Positions 17,807-27,800 of a stretch of DNA of 64,000 nucleotides are shown here, piece by piece (positions within the stretch are counted from its first letter, which is position 1; every line of letters starts with the position of its first letter). Under the pieces are notes generated by a model. That model worked only from the letters and a program-made list of their open reading frames with translations. It was not told where the DNA came from and made no database searches. The translations under genes and the position numbers were made by a program. The DNA is from Desulfococcus multivorans (GTDB taxonomy: Bacteria; Desulfobacterota; Desulfobacteria; Desulfobacterales; Desulfococcaceae), in assembly GCF_001854245.1 (NCBI RefSeq), contig NZ_CP015381.1, positions 1,080,001-1,144,000 of the forward strand, read 5' to 3'.

Positions 17807-18883
17807 ATGCATAGATTGAATGTGTTTTCAACCCTGTTGATCGTGATATTCGCAGGTGTGTTCGTTGCGGGCTCAGGTCGGGCGACACAGCTTGGCGAGG
17901 ACAACAGCTACCACCATCTGCCGAACCTGCTTCGTCCATCTGATCAGTCTCCTGATTTCATGGCGCTTACCGACTTTGAAGAGGACTATGAAGAAACCGT
18001 CCACAACGCCAGCCTGGCGTACCTCAACACACATTCGAAACTGATCCAGCGTATTCGTGACGACCTGGGAACCCGGAAAATTCGTTGGCACCTGGAGAAA
18101 CTGTCCCACAGGCTTCTTTATGCACCGGAAAATCGAGGGGACGTCGCCGAATTGTTCGCCGACTACTGCAGAGAAGTCATCGAGGATCTGTTGGCCCGAA
18201 CAGGCCTGGTTAACCCTTATTGTTCCATCTCGACGATTGTTGAAGAGCGTCCGAACCTTGTTGACAATCAGGGCGTTAAAGCGATTATTGTCCAGGATCT
18301 TGCCAGGGAATATATCGCCCGGTATCAATTCAGCGGTAATGACCGGAAACGCATCGAGATCAGTCTTTCCGGCCGGATGACGGTTAACGAAGTCGGCTCT
18401 TACGCCAGCAATCTTCAGTATTCGGAAGAGACTCATGACTGGGAATTTGTTCGGGACCGGCATACCGTCTGGAAAAGTGTTTCGGCCAACCCATATACCG
18501 TGCTGATGACGCCCTTGGAAGAGACGCTGCACATCGCGCTTCGAAAATACACGGAAAAGGCCATTATGGATGCGTTAGTCCGAAAAAAAGAGAGCCCTTC
18601 TCTGCCGGAAATTCAACAGATGATGCACGAGTGGCTTATGGTGGAGGAGGCCATTGTGGGCGGCCTCGTCTACAAACTCATCCCGGATGTGGTGATCAAA
18701 CGAATTCCAACGCTTCCGATGGCGTGGGTTCACGCCGACCTCGAAACCAAGGCCCGGTTTGACAAGTACCGTTTCCTGCAACAGGGCATTGCAGTGGTGG
18801 AAAGCCGCGGTCTCAGGGAGAGTATTCAGTTGTTTGCTCATGATCCGACGGCATTTCGAACCTTGTTGACCGAGCCGAGTTAA
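17807..18883 (+). CDS. secreted protein of unknown function
   Basis: 358 residues. The N-terminus MHRLNVFSTLLIVIFAGVFVAG is a signal peptide with probable cleavage after the 'GSGRA' region. The mature part is mostly helical and contains 'TPLEETLHIALRKYTEKAIMDAL' and 'LMVEEAIVGGLVYKLIPDVV'. The two acidic EE(T/A) motifs recall metal-binding helices, but no complete metalloprotease motif is present. I do not recognise the family. It lies 166 nt after the response regulator on the same strand, so it may be co-regulated. Confidence 0.6.
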   Translation: MHRLNVFSTLLIVIFAGVFVAGSGRATQLGEDNSYHHLPNLLRPSDQSPDFMALTDFEEDYEETVHNASLAYLNTHSKLIQRIRDDLGTRKIRWHLEKLSHRLLYAPENRGDVAELFADYCREVIEDLLARTGLVNPYCSISTIVEERPNLVDNQGVKAIIVQDLAREYIARYQFSGNDRKRIEISLSGRMTVNEVGSYASNLQYSEETHDWEFVRDRHTVWKSVSANPYTVLMTPLEETLHIALRKYTEKAIMDALVRKKESPSLPEIQQMMHEWLMVEEAIVGGLVYKLIPDVVIKRIPTLPMAWVHADLETKARFDKYRFLQQGIAVVESRGLRESIQLFAHDPTAFRTLLTEPS

Positions 18884-19233
18884 CCTTTCCGACCCGTTTC
18901 AGCGACTGCTCCCCTTTATTTATACATCCGAAAATCACATCCTGGAGCCATGGGCAGCCTTCCAGCATGAGTGCTTCTGCCGGAATCACGCCTTTCACGA
19001 CGCCCGTCACAGCCCGTAAGCAGCATGATTGCGCCTGCAGACACCCCCCGAAAATCCGATGAAGGAAAATCCCTTCAGTGAATTTCAGCAGGGATGGCCG
19101 CTGCTTAGCGTGTTTCCGCGAAGAGCGTCCGCAAATATTGTAGGGTTTTGCCTACACATGCATCCATGAGTTGTGCCTTCGATTGTGTCAAAACTCACTG
19201 TTTTTATTGTATTATTTTTATATATTCCAAATA
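18884..19233. other. non-coding stretch ahead of the sigma-54 promoter
   Basis: No gene is supported here. It becomes AT-rich toward 19190-19230, just upstream of the sigma-54 promoter. I looked for TGTC-N10-GACA type GlrR sites and found only a half match near 19025-19042, so no activator site is claimed. Confidence 0.4.
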
Positions 19234-19249
19234 TGGCATGCTTGTTGCT
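19234..19249 (+). promoter_or_regulatory. sigma-54 promoter
   Basis: TGGCATG-CTTG-TTGCT matches the -24/-12 consensus (TGGCACG-N4-TTGCA/T), with the GG and GC dinucleotides exactly one helical turn plus two bases apart as required. Transcription should start near 19260, about 100 nt before the 126-residue exported protein gene. The GlrR-like activator is encoded 1.6 kb upstream. Confidence 0.75.
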
Positions 19250-19358
19250 TCTCAACGTTGCAACGAACGGCTTTGCTGCTCGAAGCGTTACGGCAGCTCC
19301 CGGAAGCGGCCTTTGCCAGGGGATAAGCCATTGAACCCTTATCAGGGAGGTTCTCACC

Positions 19359-19739
19359 ATGAAGAAAAAGTATGCATGGTATGTCCTTGCAATTGGATTG
19401 GCCATAACATTGGCCCTGATCGGTACGGGGCATGCCGGTTGGTCCGGAGAAGACAAGTCCGAGGCTGAAACCGGGAAGTCCGGCGTTATGGAACCCCGGG
19501 ACCCCGGGACCGATGCTGAAGCGGTTGCGCCCGGCGGTGATCAGATCGTGGTGTCCGGAATGATCAATGACAGCAGCCAACTCGTCGATGACAGCGGGTA
19601 TGTTTATGAGTTGGCCGATACGGGTCAGGGAGCGGAAGTGAAGTCCATGATCGGCAAGAAAATCCAGATCAAAGGCACCGTCCTGGAAGAAGAGGGACGG
19701 GCATCCGTTGAAGTGCACGATTACACGATCCTTGAATAA
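19359..19739 (+). CDS. small exported OB-fold-like protein
   Basis: 126 residues with AGGGAGG about 8 nt upstream. Signal peptide (MKKKYAWYVLAIGLAITLALIG..GHA). After an acidic linker, the last 65 residues ('IVVSGMINDSSQLVDDSGYVYELAD....MIGKKIQIKGTVLEE') look like a small beta-barrel of the bacterial OB-fold (BOF) or DUF5666 type. That suggests a periplasmic ligand-binding role, but the ligand is unknown. It sits behind the sigma-54 promoter at 19234 and is followed by a terminator, so it is a one-gene unit probably controlled by a sigma-54 activator. Confidence 0.65.
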   Translation: MKKKYAWYVLAIGLAITLALIGTGHAGWSGEDKSEAETGKSGVMEPRDPGTDAEAVAPGGDQIVVSGMINDSSQLVDDSGYVYELADTGQGAEVKSMIGKKIQIKGTVLEEEGRASVEVHDYTILE

Positions 19740-19776
19740 GAATATCAGTCCATCATCTCGTTGGAATGTATCACCT

Positions 19777-19801
19777 GGAAAGGCGGCGGCGCCGCCTTTC
19801 C
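19777..19801 (+). terminator. rho-independent terminator
   Basis: GGAAAGGCGGC pairs perfectly with GCCGCCTTTCC around a GGC loop, followed by CGCTTTT. It closes the sigma-54-dependent unit. Confidence 0.75.
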
Positions 19802-19971
19802 GCTTTTGAAACTTGAAATCGACCTGCGAGATTTCGATTTGACCGTCGGCGGTTTGTCCAGACAAAGCGATCTGCTGTAAAAATCGGCCGCTCTCGCCCG
19901 GCGTGTGCGGTGTTCGACGTCGCAGGATCCGAAAAAACGCTTTGCAACATTAGCTTAAGGATGGTGTTTCA

Positions 19972-21420
19972 TTGAAAAACAAAACATCTTTGTTTAAAGT
20001 CCCGGGTGGTCCTTCAATATCGTCTTTTCTCTCGGCCGGGTCCAAATGGCTGGATCAGAGGACGATGGACCGATCCGTCAAAGGTCTCATCATTGGACTT
20101 TTGGCGGTTTTGCCGGTCGCATATGGGGTGTTCTGGGGCGACTATCTGGAGATGCTGGAAATTTTCGTCTACCACCGGGAGACCTCATGGTCGGTCGGCG
20201 TGGTCCGGATTTCCCTCTGGATCGCCCTGGCGGCCCTGGTGTGGCGCGTCTATCTCGTTTACACTTACCGTCCCGCAGCAGCCTGCACCGATCAGGAGCT
20301 GCCCCTCTGTTCGGTTATCGTGCCGGCGTACAACGAGGGCGCTCAGGTGCTCTATACCCTCCGCAGCGTGGCGGCCAGTGATTATCCCGTCGAGAAACTG
20401 CAGATCATCACTGTTGACGACGGCAGTAAGGACGACACCTGGCGCTGGATGAAGCAGGCCGAAAGAGAGCTGGGAGATCGGGTGGAATTGATCCGCCTGG
20501 CTGAAAACAGCGGAAAGCGCCGTGCCCTTTATGAGGGGTTTCAGCGCAGCCGGGGGGATATTTTGGTGACCATCGACAGCGATTCCGAGGTGGATGCCTC
20601 GACCCTTCGCCATCTCGTCAGCCCCTTCGTTCGCGACCCCATGGTAGGGGGCGTCGCCGGCAACGTTCGGGTGCTCAACACCGCGGCAGGCATCATTCCC
20701 AAGATGCTGGATGTCAGCTTCACCTTCAGCTTTGATTTCATCCGGGCCTCCCAGAGCCGGGTCAACACGGTAATGACCACTCCAGGGGCATTGTCCGCCT
20801 ATCGGCGGAGCGTCGTCGGCCCCGTACTCAAACAATGGCTCCACCAGACTTTTTTTGGACAACCCGCCAATATCGGAGAGGACCGCGCTTTGACCAACCT
20901 GATCCTCAAGAACGGCTACCATGTCCATTTTGCCAAAAATGCCGTGGTGTATACCGAGGTGCCCACCGCTTACATGGGGCTCGCCAAGATGTTTCTGCGA
21001 TGGGCCCGCTCCAATGTGCGCGAGACGATCGTCATGGCAAAATTTATCTTCAAAAGGTTTCGCAGGACGCCGGCTCTCGGGGCGCGCATCAACCTGCTCC
21101 TTCATCTGCATCGGATGACCATCGGTGAAATCCTCAAGATCTGGTCTCTGACCATTCTGGCTGCATTTCCCACGTTGTTTTTCTTCAACATGGTTACGGG
21201 TGCGATTCTTTTTTCCATGATCCCCGGGCTGTTCTACCTTTCTCGGCACAAGGACAGCAATTTCCTGTGGGCGATCCCCTACAGCCTTTTCTGGCTCATC
21301 GGCCTGTCCTGGATCAGTCTGTATGCCTTGTTCACGCCCCACCGGACGGGTTGGCTGACGCGGGACCTGAAAAGCCAGGCGAATCCTTTGCTTGCACCCG
21401 CGGCCCAAAAAGGCGAATAG
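19972..21420 (+). CDS. family 2 processive-type glycosyltransferase, membrane-bound
   Basis: 482 residues, probable TTG start at 19972 after TTAAGGA. Helices at about 38-55 and 70-90 precede the GT-A catalytic domain: 'SVIVPAYNEG', 'TVDDGSKDDTW', the DxD-like 'TIDSDSEVD', 'GEDRALTNLIL' and 'RWARSNVRE', which matches the (Q/R)xxRW region of hyaluronan/chitin/cellulose-type synthases. Four C-terminal helices follow. It should polymerise or transfer a sugar from a nucleotide-sugar donor at the inner membrane. The polymer cannot be named: no export, epimerase or sugar-activation genes lie next to it. It is convergent with selO. Confidence 0.82.
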   Translation: MKNKTSLFKVPGGPSISSFLSAGSKWLDQRTMDRSVKGLIIGLLAVLPVAYGVFWGDYLEMLEIFVYHRETSWSVGVVRISLWIALAALVWRVYLVYTYRPAAACTDQELPLCSVIVPAYNEGAQVLYTLRSVAASDYPVEKLQIITVDDGSKDDTWRWMKQAERELGDRVELIRLAENSGKRRALYEGFQRSRGDILVTIDSDSEVDASTLRHLVSPFVRDPMVGGVAGNVRVLNTAAGIIPKMLDVSFTFSFDFIRASQSRVNTVMTTPGALSAYRRSVVGPVLKQWLHQTFFGQPANIGEDRALTNLILKNGYHVHFAKNAVVYTEVPTAYMGLAKMFLRWARSNVRETIVMAKFIFKRFRRTPALGARINLLLHLHRMTIGEILKIWSLTILAAFPTLFFFNMVTGAILFSMIPGLFYLSRHKDSNFLWAIPYSLFWLIGLSWISLYALFTPHRTGWLTRDLKSQANPLLAPAAQKGE

Positions 21421-21486
21421 GGTCTGCCGAACATATTCGCCGATTCCATTCGACAGGCGTGCGGGATTCAAGCGCGCTCACCAAAA

Positions 21487-21521
21487 ACCGAGGTCGCTTT
21501 TCCGAGAAAAGCGACCTCGGT
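21487..21521 (-). terminator. strong hairpin terminator between convergent genes
   Basis: A perfect 16-bp stem (21487-21502 with 21506-21521) around a three-base loop. On the minus strand it is followed by five T residues, so it terminates selO. On the plus strand it may also stop the glycosyltransferase transcript. Confidence 0.8.
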
Positions 21522-21702
21522 ACATCCGGGCTCCTCGTTCGCATCCCTATTCAGGGCCTGCTGAGCAGATCGGCTTATATTATCGGTAAACCGGTCTTGC
21601 CCTGCATGGTTTGACCGGGATGGGGTTGCTGTTGCGTACGAAAACCGCTTCTGTTGCAGTTGTTGACGGCCTCGAACCGGGCTGCGGGTGGACGCGCATC
21701 CA

Positions 21703-23160
21703 TCAGGTCCCGCAAAACGTGGTCCGGACCACTTCATGGGGCTCGGGCGGTGACAGATATTCGTTGAAACGCTCCTGCTCTTCGTATGGTTTTTCGAGGA
21801 CTGCGTTCATTTCATGGAAAAGACCGAAGTCTCCTCCCAGCGCGGCGGCAATCACGCGTTCGACCATGTGATTTCTGGGAATGTAAAGCGGGTTGATGCT
21901 GTTCATGCCTTCCCGGATTGCATCCGCATGCCGGTCCTGAGCCCGGATCCGTTTTTTCCAGTTTTCATAAAAGGCCTGGAAGTCCCCCGTCTTTTCAAAA
22001 AAACCGGAATCGGAGTCGTTTTTGACCAGTTCCGCCAGATTCCGAAAACTGAGCGTAAAATCCAGCGCATGCTTTTCCAGATAACCGAGCCATTGGCGCA
22101 GGAGACCCTGGTCTTCCGGCTTTTCGTCGTCCAGGATTCCGATTTTTTTAAGCATTTTAGAAGTCAGCCGCCGATTGAAAAGCGTGCCGAGGGATTCCAG
22201 TTCCGTGTTGTACGATTCTATCGTATCCTCCGTGCCGCTATCGGCCAGATGGATCAGGCATGACCCCAGCCGGGACAGGTTCCAGAGAGTGATTTGCACC
22301 TGGTTGGAATAGGAATAGCGGCCGAATCGATCGATCGAGCTGAAGACCCGATCGGATCGGAACTGATCCATGAAAGCGCACGGCCCGAAGTCGATCGATT
22401 CTCCGGTGACGGACATGTTGTCCGTGTTCATCACCCCGTGAATGAAGCCGAGCGCCATCCACCCGGTCACAAGTTCGATCTGCGCGCGACCCACTTTACG
22501 GAAAAAATGAAAATACGGATCTGCCTCGTCCCGAATCTCCGGATAGTGCCTTTGGATCGCGTAGTCTGCCAACGTTTTTAAATTTTCCCGATCGTTTCGG
22601 GCGGCGAAATATTCGAAAGTTCCAATACGAATGTGACTGGCGGCCACTCGGGTCAATATCGCCCCGGGAAGCGCTTTTTCCCGGTAGACCGTCTCTCCTG
22701 TCCGGACTGCGGCCAGGGAACGGGTTGTCGGCAGTCCCAGATGGTGAAGGCCCTCGCTGACGATATATTCCCGAAGGACCGGACCGAGCGGCGCCTTTCC
22801 GTCGCCCTGGCGCGAGAAGGGTGTCCGGCCGGAGCCTTTGAGCTGGATATCGAAACGTTTTCCCGAAGGATCCAGAATCTCGCCCAGGAGCAAGGCACGA
22901 CCGTCTCCCAGCCTGGGGACGAATTGACCGAATTGGTGACCGGCATACGCAAGAGCAATCGGTTCCGAACCGGGAAGCAGTTTCCGGCCTGCGAATATTT
23001 CCGCCAATTCCCTGTCCGTAAGCTGTTCGGATTGAATGCCCAGTTCACGCGCCAAATCCTCGTTCCATTTTATCAGAGCCGGTTCGGGAACCTTTGCCGG
23101 GGCCACCCGGGCATAAAATTGTTCCGGCAACCGGGAATATGTATTGTCGAAATTAAACAT
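21703..23160 (-). CDS. selO: protein adenylyltransferase SelO (YdiU)
   Basis: 485 residues from the ATG at 23160 (GGGGAG about 6 nt upstream); the longer frame to 23292 has no RBS. Pseudokinase-fold family that transfers AMP to Ser/Thr/Tyr of proteins in redox homeostasis. Signature blocks seen: 'ALAYAGHQFGQFVPRLGDGRA', 'LKGSGRTPFSRQGDGKA', 'REYIVSEGLHHLG' and 'GVMNTDNMSVTGESIDFGP' with the catalytic Asp/Asn. The C-terminus ends ..TTFCGT, with Cys third from the end, the position occupied by selenocysteine in eukaryotic SelO. It ends with a normal TGA after Thr. Monocistronic, with a strong terminator downstream. Confidence 0.93.
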   Translation of the reverse strand: MFNFDNTYSRLPEQFYARVAPAKVPEPALIKWNEDLARELGIQSEQLTDRELAEIFAGRKLLPGSEPIALAYAGHQFGQFVPRLGDGRALLLGEILDPSGKRFDIQLKGSGRTPFSRQGDGKAPLGPVLREYIVSEGLHHLGLPTTRSLAAVRTGETVYREKALPGAILTRVAASHIRIGTFEYFAARNDRENLKTLADYAIQRHYPEIRDEADPYFHFFRKVGRAQIELVTGWMALGFIHGVMNTDNMSVTGESIDFGPCAFMDQFRSDRVFSSIDRFGRYSYSNQVQITLWNLSRLGSCLIHLADSGTEDTIESYNTELESLGTLFNRRLTSKMLKKIGILDDEKPEDQGLLRQWLGYLEKHALDFTLSFRNLAELVKNDSDSGFFEKTGDFQAFYENWKKRIRAQDRHADAIREGMNSINPLYIPRNHMVERVIAAALGGDFGLFHEMNAVLEKPYEEQERFNEYLSPPEPHEVVRTTFCGT

Positions 23161-23587
23161 TTTTTCTCCCCTTAAAAAATACATATCAAACGGGTCGGCC
23201 GCAAAAAGAAGTTCGGAAACCGATACCGCGCAGACGCCGCGCCCGCAGCCTCCGAACCCGAACCCGGCCTTTGCTTTCCCGCTCCCTTTCATTTCAACAG
23301 GGTAACTACCAACTTATGTCCGTGAGCGCCGAAGTCAAATCGAGAACCATATCGCTGGAAAAAATACGATTGAGATGCAATGATGTTTGTTTTAAGATAC
23401 CCACCGTTCTTCCCGTTCCCGAACTCCGGATCGGGAATCGGTAAAGATCATGTTCCGACACTGAAGGATTCGGAGATGATGTTTTGAGCACCGACATTCC
23501 CGATTGTCGATTTCGGGAATGTGGATCGGTGTTCCCCGATTTTCGGCAAATCTTCGCGAGCTTTCGCGCAAAGACGGAGGCCATATT

Positions 23588-24841
23588 ATGACGTTGTTCG
23601 TTCATGCCGCGGATATTCACCTGGATTCGCCCTTGAAGGGCCTTTACCAGGACGAATCCGCGCCGGACGCCGAAGAAATCCGGAGCGCCGCCCGGGCGGC
23701 CTTCGACAAACTCGTGGACCTGGTTCTGTCCGAGGGCGCGCCCCTGCTGATTATCGCCGGAGACCTGTACGACGGTGGCTGGAAGGATTTCAGCACGGGC
23801 TTGTATTTCGCGAGCCGGATGCGCAAGCTGGCCGAAGAAGGCGTCCGCGTGGCAGTGGTTCGGGGAAATCACGACGCGGAAAACAGGATGACCAAATCCC
23901 TGGTCATGCCGGAGAACGTCAAAATTTTTTCGTCCCGAAAGCCGGAAACCTGGATTCTGGAAGACCTGAACATGGCCCTGCACGGCCAGAGCTATCCCCG
24001 GCGGGACGTGACCGAAAACCTGGCTCTCGACTATCCGGAACCGGTGCCGGGCATGCTCAACATCGGCATTCTGCACTGCCTGATTTCCGGCGCAGAGGGC
24101 CATCTTCCCTACGCTCCCTGCACGTCCGACCAATTGGCCGCCAAAGGCTACGATTATTGGGCACTCGGCCATGTCCACGAACTCGCGGTAGTCAGAAAAA
24201 CGCCTCCCATCGTCTATCCCGGCTGCATCCAGGGACGCCACATCCGGGAAACGGGCGAGAAGGGATGCGCGCTGGTGGAACGGGAAGAAGACGGTTTAAG
24301 CGTGGAATTCGTTCCCCTGGACGTGCTGCGCTGGATGGCGGTGGAAACGGACGCCGCCGGCGCCGAGAGCGTCGACCGTGTCGTCTCGATTTTCGGCGAT
24401 GTGTTCGAGGGACGGATCGCGGACCTGGACGGCCGCCTTTGTTGCGCTCGCGTGAAGATCACCGGATGTTGCCCGGTTCACGGGCGTCTTCTGGCTGACC
24501 CCGATACCGTCGTCGCCAATATCAAAGCCATGGCTGCGGAAGTGTCGGGGGGCAGGGCCTGGATCGAAAAGGTGGAAATCAGGACCGCCCCGGAGATCGA
24601 TCTTGCGCAGTTGGCCGAAAGCGACACGCCCCAGGGGGAATTGCTCCGGTACATGGGCGAGATCGAATCCTGCGAAAATCCGTTCGAGCTCTTAAACGCG
24701 GATTTTTCATCGCTCAAGGCCAAGCTGGCAGGGACGGACGTCTCTGTGCCCGAGGACGACGCCGCGCAACTGCTTCGGGACGCCAGGGATATTTTGCTGA
24801 CCATGCTGGCGGACATGGAAAGCCGAGAGGAACGATCATGA
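23588..24841 (+). CDS. DNA repair exonuclease YhaO-like (SbcD/Mre11-type metallophosphoesterase)
   Basis: 417 residues from the ATG at 23588 (GGAGG 7-8 nt upstream). Calcineurin-like phosphoesterase motifs in order: 'FVHAADIHLDSPL' (DxH), 'LLIIAGDLYDGG' (GDxxD), 'VVRGNHDAENR' (GNHD), 'IGILHCLISG' and 'WALGHVHE' (GHxH). The C-terminal third is family-specific and probably binds the partner ATPase. The next gene overlaps by ATGA at 24838-24841, so the two form a Mre11-Rad50-like pair acting on DNA ends. Confidence 0.88.
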   Translation: MTLFVHAADIHLDSPLKGLYQDESAPDAEEIRSAARAAFDKLVDLVLSEGAPLLIIAGDLYDGGWKDFSTGLYFASRMRKLAEEGVRVAVVRGNHDAENRMTKSLVMPENVKIFSSRKPETWILEDLNMALHGQSYPRRDVTENLALDYPEPVPGMLNIGILHCLISGAEGHLPYAPCTSDQLAAKGYDYWALGHVHELAVVRKTPPIVYPGCIQGRHIRETGEKGCALVEREEDGLSVEFVPLDVLRWMAVETDAAGAESVDRVVSIFGDVFEGRIADLDGRLCCARVKITGCCPVHGRLLADPDTVVANIKAMAAEVSGGRAWIEKVEIRTAPEIDLAQLAESDTPQGELLRYMGEIESCENPFELLNADFSSLKAKLAGTDVSVPEDDAAQLLRDARDILLTMLADMESREERS

Positions 24842-27800
24842 AATTCGAGGCGATCAAGCTGATCGCATTCGGACCGTTTACAGACAGGATACTCGACTTT
24901 TCGGGCGAACGGTTCGGCCTGCACGTCTTGTTCGGCCCCAACGAGGCGGGAAAAACCACGGCCCTGCGCGCCCTCACGGGACTGCTCTACGGGTTCGGCC
25001 ACATCGTCGGAGACGCCTGGAAGCACCAGCCCAGGGATTTGGCTGTCGGCGGCGTGTTTGTGCTCTCCGATGGCCGCACCCTCAATCTGACACGGTTCAA
25101 AAGGCGGAAAAACGACCTGATCGACGACGATACCGGAGAGCCGGTCGGCCAGGCGCTCCTGGACGAACATCTGGGCCGGATGGGCCGTGAGGCGTTCACG
25201 CATGCGTTCGGCGTCTCCCACGAATCGCTCCGCCTGGGCGTGGAGAGCGTCCTGGCCGCCGGCGGCGATCTGGGGCACGCGTTGTTTGCGGCCACCTCGG
25301 GTCTGAACACCTTGAAACTGGCGATGGCCCGCCTGGACGAAAAAATGGCCGAGCTGTTCACTCCCAGGTCCAGAAAGGCCCTTGTGATCACGGGGATTTC
25401 TGAAATCAAAAGATTGCGGAAAGCGCAGAAGGATGCCTCCTCCAGCCACATCCAATGGCTCAAAACGAAAAAGCAGGTGGACAGGCTGCAACAATCGGAA
25501 AAAACCAACGAACTCGAGCTGGAGGAACTTTCGGCGCGAATCGGCTCGTTGTCCAGGCATCGCGACGCCGTAAAGCATGTCGCCGCCCGGGCGAGGCTGG
25601 AAAAGGAATTGGAGAAGATCGGGCCGGCACCGCGTCTTCGGGAGAATTTTCGCCAGGAAAGGGTCGAGACGCGGATGGGGGTCGAGCAGGCCGCGCAGGC
25701 GGAAAAGCATCTCAAGCGGGATTTGGGGGAGATCGACAACAGGCTGGAGAACCTCTCGGTGGACGAACGGATCGTCGATAACGGTAAGCGCATCGAGGCG
25801 CTTGCGGGTGAGGCAAACGTGCACGCCAAGGCCAGGGTCGACGCCAAATCGTTGCGGGCGAGAATCCATCAGCAGCGGGATTCCGCCAAAGACGCCCTGG
25901 AGCGTCTCCGTCCCGGATTGACGTCCGAGGACGCGGAAAAATTGCGCCTGTCCAGGCCCGAGCAGTCGAGAATCCAGAGACTGGCTTCGGCGGGGGTCAA
26001 GCTGGAAGAATCTCGGATTTCCGCGGAAAAAGCTCTCAAGTCGGCTGCCGCCAACCTGGAGAAATTGCAGCGCCGATTGGATGCCTTTGAAAAGCCCGAA
26101 CGGCCCGAAAGCGCCGATATCCTGGAAGACGCCGTTTCCCGGGCATCCGAGTTGGGAAAGATCGAAGATCAGCTGGAAAAGTTCGAAAACGAAACCCTGC
26201 TGCTTCGCGGCCGAATCGACGCCGATCTGGCCGCGCTGGGTTTGTGGAAAGGAGAGCTTTCCGTGCTGGAGCGGCTGGCGATACCCACGGACGAAACCAT
26301 GCGGGAATACGGCAAGCGGATCGAGAATGTCGAACGCGACCTGGACGACGTGCGAAGGGAACTGAAAAAAGAAGAAAAGAAACGCGCGGATAGCCAAAGG
26401 CGGTTCGACAGGATGACCCGGTCCCGGGAATTGCCTTCCCTGAAAGACCTGCATACACACCGGACGTTGAGGGACAAGGGCTGGCGTTCGGTCCGGGCCG
26501 CCTGGCTGCGCGGCGAGGATCCCGATCCCGAATTCATGGAGGCCTTCGCGTCGGACGGCCATTTGGCCGATCTGTACGAGAAAAGCGTGGAGCGGGCCGA
26601 CAGGACGTCGGATATTTTGCGCCAGGAAGCCGAGGCGGTGGCGCAGGCCGACAATCTGAGGGAAGAGATTCGGGAAATAGACGTCGAATTGTCCGCCGGA
26701 AAAATCAGGCGAGATGATCTTCAGGGGAAACGAGACAAGCTTTGGGACCAATGGCGCAAACTGTGGTCCCCGCTCGGCGTCGATCCTCTTCCCCCTGCGG
26801 AAATGCTGGAATGGTCCGGCAGGACAAAGGAGTTGAAGCGCAAAGCCGAGGCCTTTCGAAAAAACGAAGCCGAGGCCGAGGTCGTACGGAAAAGTATGGC
26901 GGCGGCGGCGTCTGAACTGGCGTCCGCGCTTTCGACTGCAAACGCGAAAGCGCCCGAAAACGCGGGCTTTTCCACCCTGCTGTCCCTGGCACGACGGGCA
27001 CTGGCCAAATTAGAAAAAGTCGACAGGGACCGCCGGAACCTCGAGGGCAGCATATCGGCCTTGCAGGCGGAGATCGACGGTCACCGGGAGCGGTCGGCGG
27101 AAATCGAACTGGAACTCAGCCGGTGGAAGGAACAATGGGCCGCAGTCGTATCGCGGCTCGGGCTCGAAGCCGACGCCGGCCACGAGGACGTGCTGGAATT
27201 CGTTTCGGCCCTGGAAGACGTTTTCCGAATCCTGGAAAAGGCGAAGGACTACCAGGTGCGGCAAGACGCCATCAGCAGTGATTATGAGAAGTACAAGGCC
27301 AAAGTGAAGGCGGCCGCCGACGAGTTGGCGCCCGAATTGTCCGCTTCGGATCCGGAGACGGTTGCCTTCAGGCTGAACGATCGTCTGAAAAAGGAGCAGG
27401 AACGGCTGAAAGAACGCAAGACGCTGGAACTGGACAAACGCAAAAAAGCCGCGGAACTTGCCAAAATACAGGAAAACAAGGCTGCTCTGGAGGAAAGGAT
27501 GCGACTCCTTTGCCTGGAGGGCGAAACGGACGATCCGGAAGCTTTGCCCGACATGGAAAAGCGGTCTGCCGACAGGATCCGGGTCGAACGCGATCTGGCC
27601 AAAGTGGACGAAAGACTGGAAGAGCTTTCGGTCGGCGAAGATCTGGATGCTTTCGCAGAGCGTGTGAAATCCTGCGACCCTGACGAACTGTCGGCCGGAA
27701 TCGAGGCACTGGCGTCAAAAAGGAAGCAACTGGAACAGGAGCGAAAGCGGATCGTTGCGGAACTGGCTTTAGCGGGGAAGGAATTGAACGCCATAGGCGA

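Noticed and set aside
19025-19042. TGAT-N10-GACA as a GlrR-type binding site
   Set aside because: Only one half-site matches the TGTC-N10-GACA pattern, and there is no second copy.
24478-26751. 757-codon minus-strand frame opposite the YhaN-like ATPase
   Set aside because: Antisense shadow of a high-GC coiled-coil gene; the plus frame has Walker motifs and an operon overlap.
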